DNA of 64,000 nt from CAIOYC01 sp965277345 (GTDB lineage Bacteria > Pseudomonadota > Alphaproteobacteria > Caulobacterales > Caulobacteraceae). The stretch spans positions 1,302,001 through 1,366,000 of the forward strand of contig CBDICI010000004.1 of the NCBI GenBank assembly GCA_965277345.1. The letters are read 5' to 3'. Numbering within the stretch: the first letter of the stretch is position 1; each line of letters opens with the position of its first letter. The notes under the pieces were generated by a model. The model worked only from the letters and a program-made list of their open reading frames with translations. It ran no database searches and was not told the origin of the DNA. The translations under genes were made by a program, and so were the position numbers. Shown in pieces: positions 15,393 through 23,854 of the stretch.

Positions 15393-16535
15393 ATGACGCC
15401 GCCGTCGCCCTTGGCCACCGCGCGCCGCATCGTCATCAAGGTCGGCTCGGCCCTGCTGGTGGACGGCCGGCGCGGCGCGGTGGATACGGCCTGGCTAGGG
15501 ACCCTGGCGGCGGATGTGGCGCGCCTGCGGGCGCGGGGGGCGCAGGTGCTGATCGTCTCCTCCGGCGCGGTGGCGCTGGGGCGCCGCCGGCTCGTCCTGC
15601 CACTGAAGGGCGAACTGGAGCTGGCGGAGAAGCAGGCCGCGGCCGCCGCCGGCCAGTCCCTGCTCATGCAGGCATGGGAGGCGGCGTTGGCCCCCCACGC
15701 ACTGATCACCGCCCAGGTGCTGCTCACCCGCGACGACACCGAGGTGCGCCGGCGCTGGCTCAATGCCCGGGCGACGGTGGAGACCCTGCTGCGGCTCCAC
15801 GCCGTCCCCATCGTCAACGAGAACGACACGGTGGCCACCGAGGAGATCCGCTACGGCGACAACGACCGGCTGGCCGCGCGCGTGGCGCAGATGATCGGCG
15901 CGGACCTCCTGGTTCTGTTGTCGGACGTGGACGGTCTCTACACCGGCGATCCCCGCCACGACCCCGCCGCACGCCATATCCCCACCATTGACGCCATCAC
16001 CCGGGAGATCGAAGCCATGGCCGGGGGCGCCAACGCGGCGCACGGCGTCGGCACGGGCGGCATGGCCACCAAGCTGATGGCCGCCCGCATCGCCCACGGC
16101 GCCGGCTGCGCGACGCTGGTCACCCTCGGCCGGCGCGAGGGCAAGGGGCCGCTGGAGGCGGTGGAGGCCGGCGCGAGAGCCACCGTCTTCGCCGCGCACG
16201 CCACGCCGGCCCTGGCCTACAAGCAGTGGATCGCCGGTTCGCTCGCTCCGCAAGGCGCGCTGGTGGTGGACGCCGGGGCGGCGACCGCGCTCAGGCAGGG
16301 CAAGAGCCTGCTCCCCGCCGGGGTGGTAGCTGTCGAGGGCCGGTTCGGCAAGGGCGATGCGGTGCTGGTGAAGGACGACGCGGGGCGAGAGGTGGCCCGG
16401 GGCCTTGCGGGCTATGGCGCGCAAGACGCCGCCGCGCTCATCGGCCTGCGGTCGGACGCCATCGCAGCCGCCCTCGGCTATCGCGGCCCTTCGGCTTTGA
16501 TCCACCGGGACGATCTTGTGCTGACGAGGGGCTGA
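15393..16535 (+). CDS. proB: Glutamate 5-kinase
   Basis: A 380-residue enzyme that phosphorylates L-glutamate in the first step of proline synthesis. The amino-acid kinase domain shows RIVIKVGSALLV, VSSGAVALGR, NENDTVA and SDVDGLYTGDP. The segment GTGGMATKLMAARIA follows, and a C-terminal PUA domain occupies about residues 275-370. I chose the ATG at 15393 because upstream codons translate the repeat and give no ProB-like sequence. A 10-bp hairpin follows the stop. Confidence 0.95.
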   Translation: MTPPSPLATARRIVIKVGSALLVDGRRGAVDTAWLGTLAADVARLRARGAQVLIVSSGAVALGRRRLVLPLKGELELAEKQAAAAAGQSLLMQAWEAALAPHALITAQVLLTRDDTEVRRRWLNARATVETLLRLHAVPIVNENDTVATEEIRYGDNDRLAARVAQMIGADLLVLLSDVDGLYTGDPRHDPAARHIPTIDAITREIEAMAGGANAAHGVGTGGMATKLMAARIAHGAGCATLVTLGRREGKGPLEAVEAGARATVFAAHATPALAYKQWIAGSLAPQGALVVDAGAATALRQGKSLLPAGVVAVEGRFGKGDAVLVKDDAGREVARGLAGYGAQDAAALIGLRSDAIAAALGYRGPSALIHRDDLVLTRG

Positions 16536-16536
16536 G

Positions 16537-16561
16537 TCCGCCCGGCCGACAGCCGGGCGGA
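16537..16561. terminator. Hairpin between convergent proB and lipoprotein gene
   Basis: A perfect 10-bp stem TCCGCCCGGC / GCCGGGCGGA with a 5-base loop, starting within the proB stop region. No T-run is present. Confidence 0.55.
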
Positions 16562-16571
16562 GAGCAGCGGA

Positions 16572-16895
16572 TCAGTTGGTGCGAGCGGCCGCGTCGGCGG
16601 CGGCGTCGGCTTTGCGACCGGCCTTGGCGGCGGCGTGCCGGGTGTCTACCGCGGCGTTATGGGCGGCGGCGGCGGTATCGGCCGCGGCGTTATCCATAGC
16701 GGCGCCGGTTTTGTCGGCCGCGCGCGCGGTGGCGTGGCCGGCGTCTGTCGCGGCGGTGGCGGTGGCCGCGCCGGCATCCTGCGCGGCGGCGGCGGCGTGA
16801 TCGCCCGCGGCAGCGGCCTGGCTCTGCGACTTGTCCGAACACGCAACAAGGGTCAGGCCGAGCAGGGCGGCGGTGGCGACGATGGTGATCTTCAT
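16572..16895 (-). CDS. Alanine-rich lipoprotein
   Basis: A 107-residue protein. The start at 16895 gives a lipoprotein signal (MKITIVATAALLGLTLVACS) with the lipobox LVAC. The mature part is almost half alanine and built of loose 7-11-residue units containing Ala-Ala-Asp-Ala-Gly, His-Ala-Ala and Lys-Thr-Gly-Ala, consistent with a long amphipathic helix, as in LEA-like or envelope-spacer proteins. An upstream in-frame start at 16955 would hide the lipobox, so it is rejected. Confidence 0.7.
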   Translation of the reverse strand: MKITIVATAALLGLTLVACSDKSQSQAAAAGDHAAAAAQDAGAATATAATDAGHATARAADKTGAAMDNAAADTAAAAHNAAVDTRHAAAKAGRKADAAADAAARTN

Positions 16896-17011
16896 GTTAG
16901 GGGGTCCCGATGTGTGGCGCGCAAGGTCTCGCCCTGGCTCGAACGGTAACCGCACCGAAGCGTAGCGGTTCCGGATTTATTTCACCGCCGCAACGCGGTT
17001 GAGAGATCGGC

Positions 17012-17677
17012 TTAGAAACCCCTCAGTTCCGCGAAGGCTTCCAGCGGCTCGCGGCGGGTGCGCAGGGTGTTCACCGGCGCCGTCTCGTCCCGATAGCCGA
17101 GCGCCATGCCGGCGAACAGCATGTGGTCGTTCTCCAGGCCGATGGCGGCGCCGACGGTCTTGGGCAGGGTGGCCCAGAACTCCTGCGCGCAGGTGTCGAG
17201 GCCCCGCTCCACCGCCAGCAGCATGAAGGTCTGCATGAACATGCCCACGTCCGACCACTGCGGCGGGCCGACCCGGCGGTCGAGGCTGAAGAACAGGCCC
17301 ACCGGTGCGCCGAAGAAGGCCACGTTGCGGGCGAACCAGCGCAGCCGCGCCGCCTTGTCCTCGCGCGGAATGCCGAGCACGCCGTAAAGGTCCTCGCCGC
17401 ACTGGAAGCGGCGGGTGCGCAGTGGGTCCCACAGGTCCTTTGGATAGATGTCGTACTCCATGGCCTCGGCCCCCGAGAAGGCGTTGGCCTTGGCCCCGGC
17501 GATCAGGGCCTGCAGCGGCTCGCCCGTCAAGGCATGGACCCGCCAGGGCTGCAGGTTGCCGCCGGACGGCGCGCGCCTGGCAGCGTCGAGCAGCTCGCGA
17601 ACCACCGCCTCCGGCACCGGATCGGGCCTGAAGGCGCGCACCGAGATGCGCCGGGCCACCGCTTGCGTAACGTTCAT
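17012..17677 (-). CDS. Nitroreductase family protein
   Basis: A 221-residue FMN-dependent oxidoreductase. RRISVRAFRPDPVP and RRAPSGGNLQPW (residues 10-45) are the conserved N-terminal FMN-binding segments. FQTFMLLAVERGLDTCAQEFW-like sequence lies near residue 155, and the C-terminal part has GMALGYRD. The start is set at ATG 17677; the longer form from 17734 adds a non-conserved segment. It reduces nitro compounds or quinones with NAD(P)H; the true substrate is unknown. Confidence 0.9.
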   Translation of the reverse strand: MNVTQAVARRISVRAFRPDPVPEAVVRELLDAARRAPSGGNLQPWRVHALTGEPLQALIAGAKANAFSGAEAMEYDIYPKDLWDPLRTRRFQCGEDLYGVLGIPREDKAARLRWFARNVAFFGAPVGLFFSLDRRVGPPQWSDVGMFMQTFMLLAVERGLDTCAQEFWATLPKTVGAAIGLENDHMLFAGMALGYRDETAPVNTLRTRREPLEAFAELRGF

Positions 17678-17832
17678 GCCTTGCTCCACCCTCGCCGCCG
17701 GATGGTCCGACCGATGGGGTGTGAGCGATAGCATCCCGCCGCTAGGTCAAGGCAAGCGTCTAACAGAGGACAGGCCGAGGGGGCCGCCGCGGACGTTGAG
17801 CGCCGCGACGGCCCGCACAAACTGTGGCGTCT

Positions 17833-18495
17833 TTACTGCGCCGCGGCGTTGGCTTCGGCGCCGCCTTGCAGGGCCTTGGCCTTGTCGAGGTGCATCTGCA
17901 CGGTGGGCGCGGTCTTGGACGCCATCGCCTTCAGGGTGTCATTGTCGCCATGATCGGCCCAGCCCTTCATCAGGGTCAGCATCTCCTGGTGCGCGGCCAC
18001 CTGCTGGTCGAGATAGGTGTGGTCGAAATCCTTGTCCTGGGCGGACTTCAGGTTGTCGAGCATCCCGGTGCGCCGCTGATCGAGATCGGTGGGCGCCTTG
18101 AACTGGCTGTTGGCGGCGAGGAAGCCCTTCATGGCGGCGGTGGTCTTGCCGTGGTCCTTGATCATCATGGCGGCGAAGGCCTTGACCGCCTTGCTGGTCG
18201 AGCGCTGCTCGGCCATGGTCGCGGCCTTGGTCTCGTACATGTCGCCCATGGCGGCGGCGTCGATGAAGCCCTGCGAGTTGGTCGGCATGGCCGCGGCCAT
18301 GGCCCCGACGGCGCCCGCGGTGGCGTCCTGCGCCTTGTCGACGCCAGAGGCGACGTTGGCGGCGGGACCGCCGTTGGGGGTCTGGGTCGAGCTGTCGGTC
18401 GATGGACCGTTGGGCTTGTCGTCGTGCTTGGAGCAGGCGGCGAACGAAAGGGCGGCCACGGCGGCGGCGGCCAGAACGAGAGTGCGATTCTTCAT
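17833..18495 (-). CDS. DUF4142-domain lipoprotein
   Basis: A 220-residue protein with a lipoprotein signal (LVLAAAAVAALSFAACS) and a Ser/Thr/Pro/Asn linker. A helical DUF4142 domain follows from about residue 75: FIDAAAMGDMYETKAATMA, then VKAFAAMMIKDHGKTTAAM and FDHTYLDQQVAAHQEML. These proteins resemble a four-helix ferritin-like bundle and are exported, often in stress-related contexts, without proven function. The start ATG at 18495 gives the correct signal peptide. Confidence 0.85.
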   Translation of the reverse strand: MKNRTLVLAAAAVAALSFAACSKHDDKPNGPSTDSSTQTPNGGPAANVASGVDKAQDATAGAVGAMAAAMPTNSQGFIDAAAMGDMYETKAATMAEQRSTSKAVKAFAAMMIKDHGKTTAAMKGFLAANSQFKAPTDLDQRRTGMLDNLKSAQDKDFDHTYLDQQVAAHQEMLTLMKGWADHGDNDTLKAMASKTAPTVQMHLDKAKALQGGAEANAAAQ

Positions 18496-18642
18496 GGGAT
18501 TGTCCCTCCTCACAGATGCGTGAACAACCAAGCAGTCGAGCGGAAGTTCCGTGGCCAAGCTTGGAAAGCTTGACGTCCTCATTCGGCCCGGTTCGATTGG
18601 CGACAAGGGCGCGGACGCGCCCGCATCCATTCGAGGGTTCAC

Positions 18643-19128
18643 GTGAAGCCGTTGCTCTTCCTGGCCGCGGTGTCGGGCCTCGCCGCCGTGGTCCCGGCGG
18701 CGGCCGCCGACCTTCGCCTGCTGCACCGCGATGAGGCCACGGTTGTCTTCGCTGACCTGGACGCCCTGCGCACCGACGCCGCCGGCCTGCGGCACGGGGT
18801 GGTCTATCAGGTGTCGGCGGCGCCGCTGCCGATCACCCAGGCCGAGGTGTCGCGGTTCGAGGATGTGGCGGATTGTGGCGGGCGGCGGATCACCACGGCG
18901 GTGGTCACCGGCTTCTCCCGCGATCTCATGGAGGTGCAGCGCCTTGCCCTGCCGCCGCGCTGGGCCGCGCCGGACAGCGTCAACCAGGGCGAGTTCGACC
19001 TGCTTTGCGGCGGTGGGGTCGCCCCGGGGCGCCTGCGCCGGTTGCCCACGGGTGACTGGAAGGCGGCGGCGGCGCAGTTCCTCGGCGCCTTCGAACGCCT
19101 GCATCACCGCGACGCCGCGCGTCATTAA
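18643..19128 (+). CDS. Exported hypothetical protein
   Basis: A 161-residue protein that begins with a GTG and a signal peptide (PLLFLAAVSGLAAVVPAAAA, cleavage near residue 22). Two cysteines (VADCGG and LLCGGG) could form a disulfide. Similar proteins occur in Caulobacterales, but I know no named domain. It lies upstream of the Tad pilus protein on the same strand, with a gap of about 100 bases. Confidence 0.6.
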   Translation: MKPLLFLAAVSGLAAVVPAAAADLRLLHRDEATVVFADLDALRTDAAGLRHGVVYQVSAAPLPITQAEVSRFEDVADCGGRRITTAVVTGFSRDLMEVQRLALPPRWAAPDSVNQGEFDLLCGGGVAPGRLRRLPTGDWKAAAAQFLGAFERLHHRDAARH

Positions 19129-19230
19129 ATTTCCGCTAACCGCCTTTGTTGGCGGGGCCTTTACCGGGTGGGCCGCAGGGTCCGGCGCAACTGGCCCGTC
19201 ACGTGGACGGAGCAGCCGCTTGGGGACGAC

Positions 19231-20832
19231 ATGGGCCGGATCGCGCTGGGGAGATGGCTGTCGCGCTTTGCGCGATCGCGCGCGGGCTCGATCGCGCCGG
19301 CCTTCGCGGTCATCGCCACCTTTGCCCTGGCCCCGACGGTGGCGGTGGGCGTGGACGTGGCGCGCGGCATGTCCGGCCGCAACAACCTTCAGGACGCGCT
19401 GGACGCCGCCGCCCTCGCCGTCGCCCATCTGCCCGCGGGATCGAACCAGGCCACCGTCACCGCCACCGCCCAGTCCTGGCTGAACGCCAATCTGCACGAC
19501 AGCGCGCTCGGCCCGGTGACCCTGAATGTGTCCATGGCCACGCAACAGGTGAATCTGTCGGCCACCTCCACGGTGACCACCACGCTCGGCGCCCTGGGCT
19601 CGTTCAGCGGCATGGGCACGCTGCCGATCAAGGCCAACTCGGTGGTGAAGTGGGGCCTGAACCACATCGAACTGGCCCTGGTCCTGGATAATACCGGCTC
19701 CATGAGCCAGGACAGCAAGCTGTCCAATCTCCAGAGCGCGGCGTCGAGCCTAGTGGACACCCTGTCGCAATCGGCGAGCCAGAGCGGCGACCCCAACGCG
19801 CTCAAGGTCGGCGTGGTGCCGTTCTCCATGACCGTCAATATCGGCTCGACCTATCAGAGCGCGAGCTGGATGTCGGGCGCGATGCCCACGGCCTACGGCA
19901 CGGACCTGTTCAACGGCACGACGGGTTTGGACCGCTTCGCCCTGCTAAAGACCATGAACACGGCCTGGGGCGGCTGCGTCGAAAGCCGGCCGATGCCCTA
20001 CGACGTTCAGGATACCCCGCCCACCTCGTCCAACCCCGCGACGCTGTTCGTACCGTTCTTCGCCCCGGACGAGCCGGACGCCAACACTATACAGTATTCC
20101 ACTTATAGCGGCAACTACACCTATAATAATGGGAAATATTACTACGCGTTCTACAACAATTACCTGTCGGACGGCACCTCCAGCACCAATTTCAATACGC
20201 GTCAGGGCGGCAGCACGAAATACAAGAGCAAGCCGGCGAATGGGACCAACCCCTATTGGGGCGACAAAATCGGCCCCAACTCCGGCTGTCAGACCGCCGC
20301 CCTGCAGCGGCTGACCACCAACATGTCCACGGTGAAGTCGGAGTTGAACGCGATGATCGCGGCGGGCGACACCGAGATTCCCCTCGGCCTGATGTGGGGC
20401 TGGCACGTCCTGTCGCCCAACGCCCCCTTCGCCGACGGCGCGGCCTATGGCACGCCCAACACGCTGAAGATCGTGGTGCTGGTCACCGACGGGCAGAACA
20501 CCTACGGCACCGGCATGAACGGCAACGACAACTCCGCTTATACCGCCATGGGCTATGGCTGGCAGAACCGCTGGACCTCGGTCGCCAACCCCTATTCGGA
20601 CCCGGTGACCTATCTGAACAGCCGCCTGACCCAGGTCTGCAACAACATGAAGGCGCAGGGCGTGATCGTCTATACCCTGCCGCTGGAGGTCACCGACCCC
20701 AGCATCAAGAGCCTGCTGCAGAACTGCGCCAGCCAGGCCAGCTACTATATCGACGTGACCTCCTCCTCCCAGCTGCAGGCCGCGTTCAGCAATGTGGCCG
20801 GTTCGATCTCGGCCCTGCGCATCGCCTCTTAG
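19231..20832 (+). CDS. TadE/TadG-type pilus assembly protein with von Willebrand A domain
   Basis: A 533-residue protein. The N-terminal Arg-Ser-Arg-Ala-Gly-Ser-Ile-Ala-Pro-Ala-Phe segment and hydrophobic helix (residues 15-45) match the Flp/TadG pre-pilin-like beginning. From about residue 150 a vWA domain follows, with a MIDAS-like ALVLDNTGSM loop and a later VVLVTDGQNTY strand. A Tyr/Asn-rich insert of about 25 residues lies near residue 290. Members help assemble or anchor Tad (Flp) pili. I start at ATG 19231, preceded by GGGGA. No other tad gene is in the window. Confidence 0.8.
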   Translation: MGRIALGRWLSRFARSRAGSIAPAFAVIATFALAPTVAVGVDVARGMSGRNNLQDALDAAALAVAHLPAGSNQATVTATAQSWLNANLHDSALGPVTLNVSMATQQVNLSATSTVTTTLGALGSFSGMGTLPIKANSVVKWGLNHIELALVLDNTGSMSQDSKLSNLQSAASSLVDTLSQSASQSGDPNALKVGVVPFSMTVNIGSTYQSASWMSGAMPTAYGTDLFNGTTGLDRFALLKTMNTAWGGCVESRPMPYDVQDTPPTSSNPATLFVPFFAPDEPDANTIQYSTYSGNYTYNNGKYYYAFYNNYLSDGTSSTNFNTRQGGSTKYKSKPANGTNPYWGDKIGPNSGCQTAALQRLTTNMSTVKSELNAMIAAGDTEIPLGLMWGWHVLSPNAPFADGAAYGTPNTLKIVVLVTDGQNTYGTGMNGNDNSAYTAMGYGWQNRWTSVANPYSDPVTYLNSRLTQVCNNMKAQGVIVYTLPLEVTDPSIKSLLQNCASQASYYIDVTSSSQLQAAFSNVAGSISALRIAS

Positions 20833-20901
20833 CGGCGTGGCGGCGGTCGGGCGGCCCCGCCAAATCTTGTCACGGCGCGCGTTCGATCCCATAACCCGGC
20901 G

Positions 20902-22302
20902 ATGACGAAGGACCCCCTGGCCGGGGTGGGAGCCGCGCCGCAAAAGCGCCTCCACATCAAGACCTACGGCTGCCAGATGAACGTCTACGACAGCGAGCGC
21001 ATCGCCGATGTGCTGCGCCCGCTGGGCTATGGGCTGGTGGACGGTCCGGAAGGCGCGGATCTCGTGGTGCTCAACACCTGCCACATCCGCGAGAAGGCCG
21101 CCGAAAAGGTCTATTCCGAGATCGGCCGGCTGAAGGAACTGCGCAGAGAAGACCCCACCTCCGCCGGCATGAAGATCGCCGTGGCCGGCTGCGTCGCCCA
21201 GGCCGAGGGGGCCGAGATCATGACCCGCGCCCCGGCGGTGGACCTGGTGGTGGGGCCGCAGGCCTATCACACCCTGCCGGAACTGGTCGCCCGGTCGGCC
21301 CATGCGCCGCGCGGGGAACGCCTCAACGCCGACTTCGACGCCGAGGCCAAGTTCGACGCCCTGGCCGGCAAGGGCGCGGCGCGCAAGGTATCTGGCCCCA
21401 CCGCCTTCCTCACCGTGCAGGAGGGCTGCGACAAGTTCTGCACCTTCTGTGTGGTGCCCTATACCCGCGGCGCCGAGTTCTCCCGCCCGGCCGAGGCCAT
21501 CCTGGCCGAGGCGCGCGGGCTGGCGGACCAGGGCGTGCGCGAGGTCACCCTGCTCGGCCAGAACGTCAACGCCTATGACGGCATGGCGGGCGGATTGGCG
21601 GGGCTGGTGCGGGCTGTATCAAAGATCGATGGGCTGGATCGCATCCGATACACTACATCCCACCCCCGCGACATGGATGCGGCCCTGATCGCCGCCCATG
21701 GCGAGGTGGAGGCGCTGATGCCCTATCTGCATCTGCCGGTGCAGTCGGGCTCGGACCGCATCCTCAAGGCCATGAACCGGGGGCATACCGCCGACGACTA
21801 TCTGCGGCTGGTGGAGCGCATCCGCGCCGCGCGGCGGGACATCGCCATGAGCGGCGACTTCATTGTCGGCTTTCCGGGCGAAACCGACGCGGACTTCGAG
21901 GCGACCCTGGCCCTGGTGCGCGAGGTGGAGCACGCCGCCGCCTTCTCCTTCAAATATTCCCGCCGCCCCGGCACGCCCGCCGCGACCATGCCGGACCAGG
22001 TGGACGAGGCGGTGAAGCGCGAGCGGCTGGCCCGGCTGCAGGCTTTGCTGGAAGAGCAGCGGCAGGCGTTCAACGCCCGCACCGTCGGCCGCACCGTGCC
22101 GGTGCTGTTCGAGCGCAAGGGGCGCTATGCCGGCCAGATCGTCGGCCGCAGTCCCTACCTGCAGGGTGTGTTCGCCGAGGGACCCGACGGACTGATCGGC
22201 CAGATCGCCCAGGTGCACCTCACCGCCACGGGGCCCAACAGCCTGTCCGGCCAGGTATTGGGCCGGGTGATCGAGCCGGCTTCCATGATGGAGCCCGCTT
22301 GA
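20902..22302 (+). CDS. miaB: tRNA-2-methylthio-N6-dimethylallyladenosine synthase MiaB
   Basis: A 466-residue methylthiotransferase acting on A37 of tRNAs reading UNN codons. The N-terminal UPF0004 domain carries three cluster cysteines (KTYGCQMN, LNTCHIRE and AGCVAQ). The radical SAM cysteines are in QEGCDKFCTFC (Cys176, Cys180, Cys183). The C-terminal TRAM domain covers about residues 390-455. Its stop overlaps the TTG start of the PhoH-like gene. It heads the conserved miaB - phoH - ybeY - corC - lnt series. Confidence 0.96.
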   Translation: MTKDPLAGVGAAPQKRLHIKTYGCQMNVYDSERIADVLRPLGYGLVDGPEGADLVVLNTCHIREKAAEKVYSEIGRLKELRREDPTSAGMKIAVAGCVAQAEGAEIMTRAPAVDLVVGPQAYHTLPELVARSAHAPRGERLNADFDAEAKFDALAGKGAARKVSGPTAFLTVQEGCDKFCTFCVVPYTRGAEFSRPAEAILAEARGLADQGVREVTLLGQNVNAYDGMAGGLAGLVRAVSKIDGLDRIRYTTSHPRDMDAALIAAHGEVEALMPYLHLPVQSGSDRILKAMNRGHTADDYLRLVERIRAARRDIAMSGDFIVGFPGETDADFEATLALVREVEHAAAFSFKYSRRPGTPAATMPDQVDEAVKRERLARLQALLEEQRQAFNARTVGRTVPVLFERKGRYAGQIVGRSPYLQGVFAEGPDGLIGQIAQVHLTATGPNSLSGQVLGRVIEPASMMEPA

Positions 22303-23300
22303 GCCGTCCGCCCGGAAAGCCCGTGACCGAGGACTTCATTCCCCTGTCCGACGACGCCGTCCGCGCCGTGGCCGGCCCGCACAGCCGTCACGCCGCCCTG
22401 ATCGAGTCCGCCTTCGACCTCCAGGTGGAGACGCCCGGCGGCGGGGTGCGCCTGCGCGGCGACGCGCGCGGCCGCGACCTTGGCCGCAGGGCGGTGGAGG
22501 GGCTGGCTGGCCGGATCGACCTCGGCGCCGCGGTGAACGAGAGCGACGTGCGCGCCGCCATCGCCGCCGCCCGCTCGCCGGCCGACATCGACCGTCCCAT
22601 CGCCTCCGTACCCATGCGCCGGGGCGTGGTGGCCGCCAAGACCAAGGCCCAGGCCGACTATCTGGAGGCGCTGCGCAGCCACCCGCTGGTCTTCGGCGTC
22701 GGCCCGGCCGGCACGGGCAAGACCTTCCTGGCCGTGGCCTACGGCGCCTCGCTGATGAAGGCGGGCGAGGTCTCGCGCCTGATCGTCACCCGCCCGGCGG
22801 TGGAGGCCGGCGAGCGGCTGGGCTTCCTGCCCGGCGATCTGACCGAGAAGGTCGATCCCTATATGGCGCCGATCTGGGACGCGCTGCGCGACCTGATGGG
22901 CGAGGCCGAGGTGGAGCGGATGCGCGAACCCAACCCGCGCGACGGGGGCGGTACGCGCCGCGACCGCCGCGCGGTGGAGGTGGCGCCCATCGCCTTCATG
23001 CGCGGCCGCACGCTGAACCACGCCTTCGTCATCGTCGATGAGGCGCAGAACTGCACCCGTGCGCAGATGAAGATGGTCCTGACCCGCCTCGGCGAAGGCG
23101 CGCGCATGGCGGTGACGGGCGATCCGTCGCAGGTGGACCTGCCGCACCGCTCGGACTCCGGACTGGCCCACGCCGTCTCGCTGCTGGAGGGGGTGGAGGG
23201 GGTCGCCGTCTCCCGCTTCCAGGCCAGCGACGTGGTGCGCCATCCCCTGGTGGAGCGGATCGTCAAGGCCTACGACGCCGACGCGGCGGGCCTGGCGTGA
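22299..23300 (+). CDS. PhoH-like ATPase
   Basis: A 333-residue P-loop protein of the PhoH/YbeZ group. Walker A is GPAGTGKTFLA (near residue 135), Walker B is FVIVDEAQNC (near residue 245), and an RPAVEAGERLGFLPGD segment lies between them. The family is thought to assist YbeY in RNA metabolism and ribosome quality control. Translation appears to start at TTG 22299, overlapping the miaB stop by four bases, and its own stop overlaps the ybeY GTG. Coupling throughout is therefore likely. Confidence 0.93.
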   Translation: MSRPPGKPVTEDFIPLSDDAVRAVAGPHSRHAALIESAFDLQVETPGGGVRLRGDARGRDLGRRAVEGLAGRIDLGAAVNESDVRAAIAAARSPADIDRPIASVPMRRGVVAAKTKAQADYLEALRSHPLVFGVGPAGTGKTFLAVAYGASLMKAGEVSRLIVTRPAVEAGERLGFLPGDLTEKVDPYMAPIWDALRDLMGEAEVERMREPNPRDGGGTRRDRRAVEVAPIAFMRGRTLNHAFVIVDEAQNCTRAQMKMVLTRLGEGARMAVTGDPSQVDLPHRSDSGLAHAVSLLEGVEGVAVSRFQASDVVRHPLVERIVKAYDADAAGLA

Positions 23301-23854
23301 TCGACGTCGAGGTGGAGGACGGGGCGTGGGTGGCCGCACTGCCCGATGCCGAGGACATGGTCCGGAAAGCGATCAAGGCCGCGTTCACTCATCATCCGCT
23401 CATCCCCGCGCAAGCCGGGACGAGAGGAGAACCGCTCACGCCACGGCCAAAGACCTGGGTCCCCGCTTGCGCGGGGATGAGCGGAGTTTATGGAATGGCC
23501 GCTCTGCTCACCTCCGACCATGTGGTCCAGGACCTCAACGCCCGCTTTCGCGGCAGGGACCAGCCGACCAATGTGCTGTCCTTCCCGGCGCCGGCGAGCG
23601 CGCATCCCCACCTCGGCGACATCGCCCTGGCCTATGGCGTCTGCGCCCGCGAAGCGGAGGCGCAGGGCAAGTCGCTGGCTCATCATCTGATGCATTTGAC
23701 CGTGCACGGTGTGCTGCATCTGCTAGGCTGTGACCACGAAACCGACGCCGAGGCTTCAGCGATGGAGGGGATGGAGCGCGACATCCTGGCCACCCTCGGC
23801 GTCTCCGATCCCTATGCGCACCCCGGCGGTGGGGTTGAAGAGGCGAATGCCTAG
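23297..23854 (+). CDS. ybeY: Endoribonuclease YbeY with an in-frame palindromic-repeat insertion
   Basis: A 185-residue metalloprotein for 16S rRNA 3'-end maturation and ribosome quality control. The zinc site HLTVHGVLHLLGCDHETD (near residue 138) is intact, as are RGRDQPTNVLSFP and GDIALAYGVC. Residues about 34-63 (HPLIPAQAGTRG onward to VPACAGMSG) are not YbeY sequence. They are encoded by a palindrome at 23396-23484 that keeps the frame. The protein is longer than the roughly 150-160 residues usual for the family. GTG start, overlapping the phoH-like stop. Confidence 0.92.
   Translation: MIDVEVEDGAWVAALPDAEDMVRKAIKAAFTHHPLIPAQAGTRGEPLTPRPKTWVPACAGMSGVYGMAALLTSDHVVQDLNARFRGRDQPTNVLSFPAPASAHPHLGDIALAYGVCAREAEAQGKSLAHHLMHLTVHGVLHLLGCDHETDAEASAMEGMERDILATLGVSDPYAHPGGGVEEANA
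23396..23484. repeat. Palindromic repeat inside ybeY
   Basis: The 25-base arms at 23396-23420 and 23460-23484 are reverse complements with one mismatch and share the core CATCCCCGCGCAAGC. The 39-base loop keeps an open frame, so the 89-base unit adds roughly 30 residues to YbeY. The sequence belongs to the CCCCGCGCAAGC-type repeats usually found between genes. Confidence 0.85.

Noticed and set aside
17833..19665. Single 610-codon minus-strand protein
   Set aside because: Only its last 220 codons look like a protein (DUF4142, with their own lipoprotein signal); the rest is antisense to two plus-strand genes.
23396..23484. Start of a CRISPR-like array
   Set aside because: The two similar segments are inverted, not direct, and occur once within a coding frame.
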